A stretch of DNA of 64,000 nucleotides, from contig JACKIV010000001.1 of assembly GCA_020638285.1 (NCBI GenBank), positions 62,001 to 126,000 of the forward strand, read 5' to 3'. Below are positions 7,044-14,940 of the stretch, one piece after another; positions within the stretch are counted from its first letter, which is position 1, and the number at the start of each line of letters is the position of its first letter. The position numbers and the translations under genes are program-made. The notes under the pieces are model-generated. The model did not search any database and was not told where the DNA came from. It was given only the letters and a program-made list of their open reading frames with translations. This DNA comes from Rhodospirillales bacterium (lineage in GTDB: Bacteria; Pseudomonadota; Alphaproteobacteria; Micavibrionales; Micavibrionaceae).

Positions 7044-9641
7044 ATGAAAATAATGGGGCGTAAACAGCTTATGTGGAAGCCGGAGGGCGAAAACGCCGAG
7101 TCCGGATTTTCGCTTTTTGCGATGATTATCGCCGTTGTTGCTCTTGGTGGGGCCTTGTCTACGGCGGCCCTCTACAGCAGCGGTGAATCTCGTACGGAAC
7201 AGGCGCGTGCTGCCGGATGGCATCTGGCGGAAGTGTCCCGCGCAGCGCGGCTTTATGTCCGGAATAATTCGCTGCCGATGGCTGGTGGTCTGGACAACAA
7301 TGGTGACGGCGTCCCGGATGATCTGTTTGTCAAAACGGCGCTTGATGTTTCAGGACCACAGGAGATTCCGGTTGCGGATCTGGTCGCGGCAGGGTTGCTT
7401 CCGGCTGGATTTTCCAACAGGAATGCTCTGGATCAGACCGTTCATGTCATTGCCGCCAACTATCCTTTGGGTGGCGATCCGTCTCTTCCGGGCACGGCGG
7501 CGACGGCCTATGTTCAACTGGATCCGAGCGCGATTTCGACCCCCATGCTGATGCAGGTTCTGGCCAGTTCGGCGCGCGAAAATGGTCTGCCGGTTCTGGC
7601 ACCAACCCTGGATAATACAGGAATCCCGACGGAAGATTGTCAGGGTGATGGAATCCCCGATGTGGCCCTGTGGGATACGGGGTGTCTGAATAATGCGCAG
7701 TTTATGGCTCTGACCGGCGGCGTTCCTTTTGCGCCCGGTGCGCTTCTTGCGCCAGCCTGGCGGTCCATGTCTCATGACCCCCGGGCCGTCATGCGCTACG
7801 AACAGCCTGAAAATCCGGAGCCTGCACGGATTGTGACAAACATCGCGTTTGGCGCAGCGGATGTTGACGGTAGCGGGGTCTGTCAGAACCCGATCGTCAT
7901 GTCAGAGCCGGATGCAAATGGCGTAACCTATACCGAGCGGGAAACAGGGCTGTGCGACGTTCTGCCCGATGCGCCCGGTTTGGCGGGGATGTTGGCTGAC
8001 AGACGGGTGGATATTTTGAATGTGAGCGCTCTGTCTACGGATCGTGTTGTGGCCCGGCCTCAGGGGGCGGCGGAAATCCGGCGCATTCTTGACACGGGAA
8101 CGGGCGTTATCTCTCGTAACGATGACGGAGACGATATTGCCTCCGGCCTGAGTACCGGGATTGATCTGACGACGATCGAGACGCTTTCTGTCGGTGGGAC
8201 TACGCAGACACGAACCCTTCGATCAAGCGGCAAGATTGCGACGACGGCTCCGGCTTCTGTTCTGTTTATAAGGCCGGATGGTGTCACCCCGGGAGATCTG
8301 GACGTTTCAGAAAACGTCTTTGCCCGAAATCTGTCGGCAAACGGCATGCCCACGGTGGTTGCCGCCAGAATGATCGATGATAAGGGAACGGCGAATCCTG
8401 CTGATGATGTCTGGGTCGGAAAGGTTGTATCAGAAAGGCTGAAAATTGATAACATGGATACGTTGTCTGCGGAGTCGGATGTGAGTCTGTTCAGTAACCT
8501 TCAGGTCGACGACGAGTCTGTTTTCGACGAGGGGGTTATGATTCAGGCAGGTTCTTTGACAACAGGACAAACAGTTACGGTTACGAACGCCCAGATTGAC
8601 GTTTTGCAGACGGGAGACCTGAGCGGAAGCTATTTCGGGGCGGATACGTTTGTTGTTGGATCGACGGGCTTGCCGTCCGATCCCGATCCGGGCAACTGGG
8701 TTGATCCGGTTCAGGTCAAGACGGTCAACGCAGCTTCAATCGCCAATCCGGATTTTTACAATCCTGCATCGCTTAAGCTCGACTGGACAAAGTGCGATGG
8801 CGTGTGCCCGGAAATTTACACAATCGGGGATCCAAGCAGTTATCCGGATGCAATCGCTGCCGCTGTCGCCGCCGCCGAGGCCGATGCTGCTGCTGCTGCC
8901 TCTTCTTCTGCCGCCGCCGCCGCTTCTGCTGTTGCTGCTGCCGACGCTGCTACAGCTGCCGCCGCTACAGCTGCCTCTTCTTCTTCTGCTGCTGCTGCTG
9001 CCTCTTCTTCTGCCGCCGCCGCCATCGCTGCTGCTGATGCAGCTGCTGTCGCCGATGCTGCTGCCGCCGCCGCCGCTGACGCTGCCGCTGAGGCCGCTTC
9101 TGTTGCTGCCGATGCTGCCGATGCGGCTGCCGCCGCCGATGCTGCTGCTGTTGCCGCTGCTGTTGTTGCTGCTGCTGATGTGACCGATAGCGTTGCTGCT
9201 GCCGCTGCTGCTGTTGCCGCCGCTGCTGCTACCGATGCTGCTGCTGTTGCTGCCGATGCTACTACTGCTGCTGCCGCCGCCGCCGCCGATGCTGTCGCTG
9301 CTGCGGTTGCTGCCGCTGCTGTTGATGCTGCTGCTGCCGCTGATGCCGCTGATGCCGCTGCTGCCGCTGCTGCCGCTGCCGCAGATGTTGCCGCAGATGT
9401 TGCCGCTGCTGCTGCTGCTGCTGATGCTGCTGCCGACGCTGCTGCTGCTGCTGCCGCCGACGCTGCTGCTGCTGCTACCGCTGCTGCCACCGCTGCTGCT
9501 GCCACCGTTACAAATGCTGCTATTGCTGGTGACGCTGCTGTTGCCGCTGCTGCCGCCGCCGAAGCCGCTATCGATGCCGCTACTGCTGCTGCCGATGCTG
9601 CCGCTGCCGCCGCCGATGCTGCTGCCATAGCTGGAGTTTAA
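7044..9641 (+). CDS. PilV/shufflon-type pilin-like protein 1 with alanine-rich tail
   Basis: 865 residues. The N-terminus is a prepilin-like signal: a charged leader, then G21|FSLFAMII and a hydrophobic helix to about residue 45. The fifth mature residue is Ala, not the usual Glu. A calcium-loop-like DNNGDGVPDD lies at 84-93. The middle is a long beta-rich, Asp/Gly/Thr-rich region similar in style to the PilV N-terminal constant domain (PF04917). A CxxxC pair (KCDGVC) near residue 590 precedes a tail from about 603 to 865 made almost only of A, D, S, V and T. Probably an extracellular minor pilin or tip adhesin with an extended stalk. It leads a three-gene set (3-bp gap to the next). Confidence 0.8.
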   Translation: MKIMGRKQLMWKPEGENAESGFSLFAMIIAVVALGGALSTAALYSSGESRTEQARAAGWHLAEVSRAARLYVRNNSLPMAGGLDNNGDGVPDDLFVKTALDVSGPQEIPVADLVAAGLLPAGFSNRNALDQTVHVIAANYPLGGDPSLPGTAATAYVQLDPSAISTPMLMQVLASSARENGLPVLAPTLDNTGIPTEDCQGDGIPDVALWDTGCLNNAQFMALTGGVPFAPGALLAPAWRSMSHDPRAVMRYEQPENPEPARIVTNIAFGAADVDGSGVCQNPIVMSEPDANGVTYTERETGLCDVLPDAPGLAGMLADRRVDILNVSALSTDRVVARPQGAAEIRRILDTGTGVISRNDDGDDIASGLSTGIDLTTIETLSVGGTTQTRTLRSSGKIATTAPASVLFIRPDGVTPGDLDVSENVFARNLSANGMPTVVAARMIDDKGTANPADDVWVGKVVSERLKIDNMDTLSAESDVSLFSNLQVDDESVFDEGVMIQAGSLTTGQTVTVTNAQIDVLQTGDLSGSYFGADTFVVGSTGLPSDPDPGNWVDPVQVKTVNAASIANPDFYNPASLKLDWTKCDGVCPEIYTIGDPSSYPDAIAAAVAAAEADAAAAASSSAAAAASAVAAADAATAAAATAASSSSAAAAASSSAAAAIAAADAAAVADAAAAAAADAAAEAASVAADAADAAAAADAAAVAAAVVAAADVTDSVAAAAAAVAAAAATDAAAVAADATTAAAAAAADAVAAAVAAAAVDAAAAADAADAAAAAAAAAADVAADVAAAAAAADAAADAAAAAAADAAAAATAAATAAAATVTNAAIAGDAAVAAAAAAEAAIDAATAAADAAAAAADAAAIAGV
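8850..9638 (+). repeat. Low-complexity GCN trinucleotide tract
   Basis: About 790 bp of GCT/GCC repeats interrupted by GAT, TCT, GTT, ACT and a few other codons, all in frame with the pilin-like gene. GCG, a common Ala codon elsewhere in this window, is almost absent (seen near 9124 and 9303). The tract reads open on both strands, which explains several long spurious antisense frames. Replication slippage in such a tract would change protein length in steps of whole codons without shifting the frame. Confidence 0.95.
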
Positions 9642-9644
9642 ATA

Positions 9645-11246
9645 ATGAGGATAGAGCACAAAACCAGACACACGGAACGACAAAGAGAGAGAGGTCTCTC
9701 GCTTCTGGAACTTCTTCTGGTCGTGGGAATCGGTGGAGTTTCGGTCATGGGCCTGTCCTATATGGCGCAGGACTGGCGTGAAACCGCCCGGAATGAGTCG
9801 ATCGCCCGGCATCTTTCCACAGCACATGCTGCTGCGGAAACCTATGTGCAGGCCAATTTTGCAGATATCTGGGCAAACCCTGCCGGATTTGGTGAGAATA
9901 CGCTGGATGTTAATGGTGATGGCGAGGTCAACGAAATGGATCCGTTGAACAATCCGTTGCCTTACATCGTTATTCCCCTTGATGATGACGGAGTTTCACC
10001 CTGGTTCCTAAAGGACTCCAGCGGTGCGCTTTCTGCCAGCTTCCCGGATAAAAATGCATTTAATCAGAGTATCCGGGTCTTTGCGCGGGAAGCCGGGTAC
10101 GTTCAGGGCAAGAGAGCCATTGATGTTATTACCATCGCACAGGCTGATGTTCTCGAGCCGGGTGCCCGGCCTCTTCCTGAAGAAAGGCTTCAGGATATTG
10201 CTCGCTTCGTCGGTGACAAGGGGGGTGTTTTTTCCGCGATCAATGTGGTCGGCGATGTTTGCACCAATGGTGAGATAAAGAGTGTTTATGGGGGATGGAC
10301 GTTTCAGGCCGCGGATCTGACTGGTGGCGGCTTGTGCGATGGTGTCGTTGTGCCCCAGGCGGGGGTCGGTGGCTATGTTGCCGCCGTCGGAACGGTCTTT
10401 TACGAAGATGCCATGAAATCGGATGTTCTCTATAAAGTCGCCATCCCCGGCCGTCCGGAATTGAACCGGATGGAAGCCAATCTGGATATGAACAATCTTG
10501 ATATTCAGGGCGTACGTTACCTGACGGCGGACAATCTGCGCGTGGAAGGGAACCTGGTTGCGGATACGGCAAGCGTTACAATAGATGGTGTTCTGCGCGC
10601 GCAAGGGGCCCGGAATGTTATCAATGTCGCGCTTGATGGCGGGGCGGGAGATTCGTGCCGCTTTACCGATCCTCTGTCCGGCGCGGCGACACTTGATCCC
10701 GCGGCCACCGGTCCCTGTACAGCCAGCGGTGGATATATGGTTATCAATGGCCGGAATCTGTCTGGAACGACGCCGCCGCTCAATGTTGAAAATGTTCTTA
10801 TTCCGGCAACCAACAGCAATCCTGCTGCGCAGAATTTGCTCATGGCCGGGGATGTGATTGCCTCACAGTTCGGGACCGGAACGGTGACGGCCGCCACTGT
10901 TCAGACCAACACCCTGACGGGGATCAGTGCTTTGCAGATCAATGCGAATACGTTGACTCTCTCGGGTAACGCGTCCGTCAGTAATTTGACAGTGACGGCG
11001 ACCGCGGGCACTGCGAATACGGTTGACTCCTTTACGGCAGACCATCTGGAAATTGGAATGTTTGAGTCCAAGGCTGTGAATGTTCAGGAGCTTAAGACAA
11101 ATACACTGAATGCTTCCGGAAAAGTTCTGGTCGGTGGAGATATCCCGAATTACTTTGTCGATACGATGGCGTCTTGCACGTCCGACATCGCCTATAACGA
11201 ATTCGGAGAACTCGTTTTTGTAGGCTCGTACGATTGCGCACCATAA
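9645..11246 (+). CDS. PilV/shufflon-type pilin-like protein 2
   Basis: 533 residues. The prepilin motif is G17|LSLLELLLVVGIGG with Glu at mature position 5, as expected for prepilin peptidase processing and N-methylation. A canonical 12-residue EF-hand-like loop follows at 88-99 (DVNGDGEVNEMD). Further on, RPELNRMEANLDMNNLDI and GVRYLTADNLRVEGNL give the asparagine-rich beta-repeat typical of PilV tip adhesins. The C-terminus has a Cys pair (SCTSD...YDCAP) and may be the ligand-binding end. It starts three bases after the preceding stop and is therefore co-transcribed with it. Role (pilus tip or minor pilin) is inferred from architecture. Confidence 0.82.
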   Translation: MRIEHKTRHTERQRERGLSLLELLLVVGIGGVSVMGLSYMAQDWRETARNESIARHLSTAHAAAETYVQANFADIWANPAGFGENTLDVNGDGEVNEMDPLNNPLPYIVIPLDDDGVSPWFLKDSSGALSASFPDKNAFNQSIRVFAREAGYVQGKRAIDVITIAQADVLEPGARPLPEERLQDIARFVGDKGGVFSAINVVGDVCTNGEIKSVYGGWTFQAADLTGGGLCDGVVVPQAGVGGYVAAVGTVFYEDAMKSDVLYKVAIPGRPELNRMEANLDMNNLDIQGVRYLTADNLRVEGNLVADTASVTIDGVLRAQGARNVINVALDGGAGDSCRFTDPLSGAATLDPAATGPCTASGGYMVINGRNLSGTTPPLNVENVLIPATNSNPAAQNLLMAGDVIASQFGTGTVTAATVQTNTLTGISALQINANTLTLSGNASVSNLTVTATAGTANTVDSFTADHLEIGMFESKAVNVQELKTNTLNASGKVLVGGDIPNYFVDTMASCTSDIAYNEFGELVFVGSYDCAP

Positions 11247-11259
11247 AAAGGCTTGAATC

Positions 11260-12903
11260 ATGATACGGCACAAACAGAAAATGGAAGGCAAGTCGTCCCC
11301 CGGGTTTACCCTGATGGAGGTTGTCCTCAGTCTTGCCATCGCCGGCTCCATTGCGCTGGTGGGTGTTCATGCCATGAAAGGGTGGGCGCAGTCCGAGAAA
11401 GCTGCCGCCACTGCAAATTACATGAAGACAGTTGGATCTGCGATTGAGGATATGTTCAAGGGGCCCAGAAATTTTGAAGTTTTGTACAGTCTTGCGGATA
11501 TCAACGGCGGTGCGGTCCAGATCCCTGTTTATACGAACAATGCCATGGCGCCGATTTCGGTAATGTACGGAATCAAGGCGGCTGCCGGAGCCAGTGGAAC
11601 CATTCCCGGGTCTCCGGCTCTGGCCAGAGTGTCAGCGGCAATGAACCCCCTTAAAGACACGATGACTCTTGTGGTTGCGCGCGCCGGAACGCCCGGAGAG
11701 CGGGTACTTCATGCCGCTCTGGTTTCGACCGGGAGGGCGCCGGAGAATATCGTTCGCAAGGCCGCCAGTCTTGTCGGAGGGGGAGGGGGATATGTCAGCG
11801 CGGTTCCTCCGGCTAATGGCACCTGTGTTTCTGCCTGCACGCAGACGATTCAGAGCGCCTTTGGTGAGTGGCAGACGGACATCAATGTGTTCGCCGGAAC
11901 GGCATGGGAAGGCCAGGTTTCTGCCGCGCCGCCTTCGATAACGGATGGGGCCTATCTGGTCGTCTATCGGCATATTTCCGAAGACGAGGTTGAGGGAGAT
12001 TATTTGTATCGCACGCAGATCCCTGGAAATGCGGACGCCAACAGGATGTATATTCCCATGGATATGGCCGGGAGCAGCATCGTCGGCGCGGACAATGTTT
12101 TCGTCGGGGGCGATTTAACCGTTAGGGAGAGCCTGTCTGCTCAGGGTCATGCCAATCTGGCCGGAGATCTGGGAACAAGTGAAATGGTGGTTGACGGGAG
12201 CGTTTTCGCCGGAACGATCACAGTGTCTCGCAGCTTTGTTTCCGATCCGGCGAAAATTGACGAATCCGAACTGCCCGTTTCCGGAAACTTTCTTGTCGAT
12301 GGTCCCGTTGCGACTGTTTATGCGGGGGCCGATCAGACCATCAGCGGTACCGTGAAGATCAAGGATTTCTTTCAGGACAGCGCCGCAGGTTCCATTTCTG
12401 CAAACAGCATCGCGCTGGCCAGCCTCCAGAACGTCAAGGGAAGTTTCGAGATCACGGGGACGTCTCATATTGGGAATCTGGTTGTCAAAGATACACTGTC
12501 CACGGACCATCTTCTGACCGATTCCGTGACCGCGGATACAATCGAGGCCATCGACACGATGATTGACCGCGACCTGAAGATCGAGGGCGATCTGAACACA
12601 ACCGATCCGGTGGTGATCAAGAATGCGGCGTTCGATGTGACAAAGTCTGTGGTGCCGACATATAAGTGGACCCAGATGCAGAGTTGTGATTGGGTGAAGG
12701 TTTCGTTTTTGAAATGGGAGGAATTGTGCGATAAGGCCAAAATTCTGGATACCGCCAATCCGGGCGATGTTTTCACGCTTTATGTCGGGGATCTGCTCCC
12801 CGACGGGTCGGAAATCGTAAAGATTAAGAAGAGCAGTCCGAATAAAGGCGTCTATATCAATCGGGGAGGCACCGAAATCCGTCTCGGGAAGTTTAAGCCG
12901 TAA
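11260..12903 (+). CDS. PilV/shufflon-type pilin-like protein 3
   Basis: 547 residues. Classical prepilin signal G15|FTLMEVVLSLAIAGS with Glu at mature position 5. The passenger shares the PilV-style block NADANRMYIPMDMAGSS and VFVGGDLTVRESLSAQG with its upstream paralog. It then continues as repeated beta-strand pieces (TISGTVKI, GSISANSIALASLQNVKGSF). The C-terminus has two Cys (QSCDW, EELCDK) and ends in a hairpin-like YINRGGTEIRLGKFKP. It lies 13 bp after gene 2. An in-frame second version of the tail motif lies beyond the stop codon. Confidence 0.83.
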   Translation: MIRHKQKMEGKSSPGFTLMEVVLSLAIAGSIALVGVHAMKGWAQSEKAAATANYMKTVGSAIEDMFKGPRNFEVLYSLADINGGAVQIPVYTNNAMAPISVMYGIKAAAGASGTIPGSPALARVSAAMNPLKDTMTLVVARAGTPGERVLHAALVSTGRAPENIVRKAASLVGGGGGYVSAVPPANGTCVSACTQTIQSAFGEWQTDINVFAGTAWEGQVSAAPPSITDGAYLVVYRHISEDEVEGDYLYRTQIPGNADANRMYIPMDMAGSSIVGADNVFVGGDLTVRESLSAQGHANLAGDLGTSEMVVDGSVFAGTITVSRSFVSDPAKIDESELPVSGNFLVDGPVATVYAGADQTISGTVKIKDFFQDSAAGSISANSIALASLQNVKGSFEITGTSHIGNLVVKDTLSTDHLLTDSVTADTIEAIDTMIDRDLKIEGDLNTTDPVVIKNAAFDVTKSVVPTYKWTQMQSCDWVKVSFLKWEELCDKAKILDTANPGDVFTLYVGDLLPDGSEIVKIKKSSPNKGVYINRGGTEIRLGKFKP

Positions 12904-12969
12904 GATTCCGGTCGGAACAGTCAAAATATCAATCGGGGTGGCACCGTGGTTATTCTTGAGAAATGGTAA
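12854..12969 (+). repeat. 72-bp-spaced direct repeat spanning the stop of pilin-like gene 3
   Basis: Bases 12854-12874 (ATATCAATCGGGG, then AGGCACCG) recur at 12926-12946 with a single change (A to T). The spacing is exactly 72 bp, so the second copy is in the same reading frame. It would be read as NINRGGTVVILEKW then TAA at 12967-12969, against YINRGGTEIRLGKFKP then TAA in the gene itself. The piece after the gene stop therefore looks like an alternative or older C-terminal end. Confidence 0.85.
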
Positions 12970-12984
12970 AAAACCGATTCTGCC

Positions 12985-14793
12985 TTACTTCTCATCCCCC
13001 ATTTTCAGGGCGGAGATGAAGGCGCTCTGGGGGATTTCAACATTGCCATACTGGCGCATTTTCTTCTTGCCCTCTTTTTGTTTGTCGAGCAGTTTTCGTT
13101 TCCGCGAAATGTCGCCGCCATAGCATTTGGCCGTCACGTCCTTACGAAAGGCGCTGACATCCTCGCGCGCGACGATCTTTCCGCCGATGGCGGCCTGAAT
13201 GGCGATTTTGAACATCTGGCGGGGAATCAGATCTTTCAGTCGTTCGCATAGCTGCCGCCCGCGCCGCTCGGCCTGGCCGCGATGCGTAATCATGGCCAGC
13301 GCGTCCACCCGCTCGGCATTGACCAGAATTTCCATGCGGACCAGATCGCCTTCTTCGTACCCGTCCAGATGGTAATCGAAACTCGCATATCCCCGGCTGA
13401 TGGATTTGAGCCGGTCATAGAAATCAAACACGATTTCATTCAAGGGCAAGCGATAATGCAAAACCACGCGGTTTCCCGCATGCTGCATGTCTTTCTGGAC
13501 GCCCCGACGTTCCTGACACAGTTGCAGCAATCCGCCAAGATATTCGGGCGGGGTGAGGATGGTTGCGGCAATCCACGGCTCGTCAATTTTTTCGATCCGC
13601 ACCACATCGGGCATGTCCACGGGGTTGTACAGATCCAGCACATCCCCGTTGGTCAGATGAACCTTATAGACCACGCTCGGCGCGGTGGGGATGAGGTCCA
13701 GATCAAACTCGCGCTCCAGCCGCTCCTGAATGATTTCCATATGCAGCAGGCCCAGAAACCCGCAGCGAAATCCCATGCCCAGCGCCTGAGAGTTTTCCGG
13801 TTCGTAGTGAAGGCTGGAATCGTTCAGGGCCAGTTTCCCGAGGGACTCGCGCAGCTTTTCAAACTCGCTCGCATCCGCCGGAAACAAAGAGCAAAACACC
13901 ATCGGAATCGACGGCTTGAATCCCGGCAGGGCCGCGGACGCCCCGGCGCGGTCCGAGGTGATGGTGTCGCCGACTTTCGTTTCGCTGATATCCTTGACGG
14001 CGGCGGTGATAAAGCCCATCTCTCCGGCGGTCAGTTCGTCCAGAAGCACCCGCTTTGGCGTAAACATCCCCACGCGGTCCACCTCGCGCACGGCACCTGC
14101 CCCCATGAAGCGGATTTTTTCCCCTTTGCGGATTTTTCCGTCCACGACCCGCACCAGAACCACAACGCCCAGATAGGCGTCGTACCAGGAATCGACCAGC
14201 AGGGCCTTGAGCGGCGCGTCCGGATTTCCGCGGGGGGGCGGAAGGCGCGTGACGATGGCCTCCAGCAACTGGTCGATATTGATTCCGGACTTTCCGGACA
14301 CGCACACGGCGTCGGAGGCATCCAGCCCGATCACGTCCTGAATCTGTTCGCGCGTGCGTTCGATGTCCGAGGCAGGCAGGTCGATCTTGTTGATGACCGG
14401 AATGATTTCGTGGCTGTTGTCGATGGCCTGATAGACATTGGCGAGCGTCTGGGCCTCCACCCCTTGCGTGGAGTCCACGACCAGAAGCGAGCCTTCGCAC
14501 GAGGCCAAAGACCGGCTGACCTCATAGGAAAAGTCCACATGGCCCGGCGTGTCCATCAGGTTAAGCTGGTATTCGATCCCGTCTTTGGCGGTGTAGGCCA
14601 GACGGACGGTCTGGGCCTTGATGGTGATGCCGCGTTCGCGCTCGATCTCCATGGAATCGAGGACCTGCTCCTTCATCTCGCGCTCTTCCAGCCCGCCGCA
14701 GGTCTGGATCAACCGATCCGCCAGCGTGGACTTGCCGTGGTCAATATGCGCGATGATCGCGAAGTTCCGGATATGGGTCTGATCTTTGCTCAT
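12985..14793 (-). CDS. lepA: Elongation factor 4 (LepA), back-translocating GTPase
   Basis: 602 residues, the normal LepA length. G1 AHIDHGKST (about residues 15-23), RGITIKAQ switch region, [14 protein letters not shown] and then the LepA-specific C-terminal domain ending in [12 protein letters not shown]. LepA is a ribosome-associated GTPase acting in translation initiation and elongation under stress. The start at 14793 ([23 protein letters not shown]) matches the family. It is divergent from leuS across 147 bp and convergent with the pilin-like cluster. Confidence 0.97.
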   Translation of the reverse strand: MSKDQTHIRNFAIIAHIDHGKSTLADRLIQTCGGLEEREMKEQVLDSMEIERERGITIKAQTVRLAYTAKDGIEYQLNLMDTPGHVDFSYEVSRSLASCEGSLLVVDSTQGVEAQTLANVYQAIDNSHEIIPVINKIDLPASDIERTREQIQDVIGLDASDAVCVSGKSGINIDQLLEAIVTRLPPPRGNPDAPLKALLVDSWYDAYLGVVVLVRVVDGKIRKGEKIRFMGAGAVREVDRVGMFTPKRVLLDELTAGEMGFITAAVKDISETKVGDTITSDRAGASAALPGFKPSIPMVFCSLFPADASEFEKLRESLGKLALNDSSLHYEPENSQALGMGFRCGFLGLLHMEIIQERLEREFDLDLIPTAPSVVYKVHLTNGDVLDLYNPVDMPDVVRIEKIDEPWIAATILTPPEYLGGLLQLCQERRGVQKDMQHAGNRVVLHYRLPLNEIVFDFYDRLKSISRGYASFDYHLDGYEEGDLVRMEILVNAERVDALAMITHRGQAERRGRQLCERLKDLIPRQMFKIAIQAAIGGKIVAREDVSAFRKDVTAKCYGGDISRKRKLLDKQKEGKKKMRQYGNVEIPQSAFISALKMGDEK

Positions 14794-14940
14794 GGAATAA
14801 GGACATAACGGGAAACGCGGAAAAAGTCAGCATTTTTTATCCTTTCCTGTTTTTTCGCGTGACTTGTCCGGCGGGACGGTTATAAATCGTCTTTACAAAG
14901 GCGAATTTCGAAAGAAAACAATGGCAGGAGCATCTTCGTC

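Noticed and set aside
8736..9827. Long antisense frames over the Ala-rich tract (Ser/Gly-rich and Ala-rich products)
   Set aside because: They are by-products of a GCN repeat, which is open on both strands. No ribosome-binding site or domain supports them.
12854..12946. The repeat as an active shufflon recombination site
   Set aside because: The copies are direct, not inverted, and only GTGCCA (reverse strand) resembles the 19-bp sfx consensus. No Rci-type recombinase is nearby. Kept as a duplication, not a shufflon.
13282..14808. 508-codon antisense frame opposite lepA, and similar long frames opposite alaS (27663-30734), ilvD (18685-20445) and argS (61280-63610)
   Set aside because: GC-rich codon usage leaves the antisense open. 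The sense strands carry complete, well-recognised families and the antisense products have none.
14859..14886. leuS promoter (GTGACT...TATAAA)
   Set aside because: The -10 is good but no -35 at a normal distance matches well, so it was not listed.
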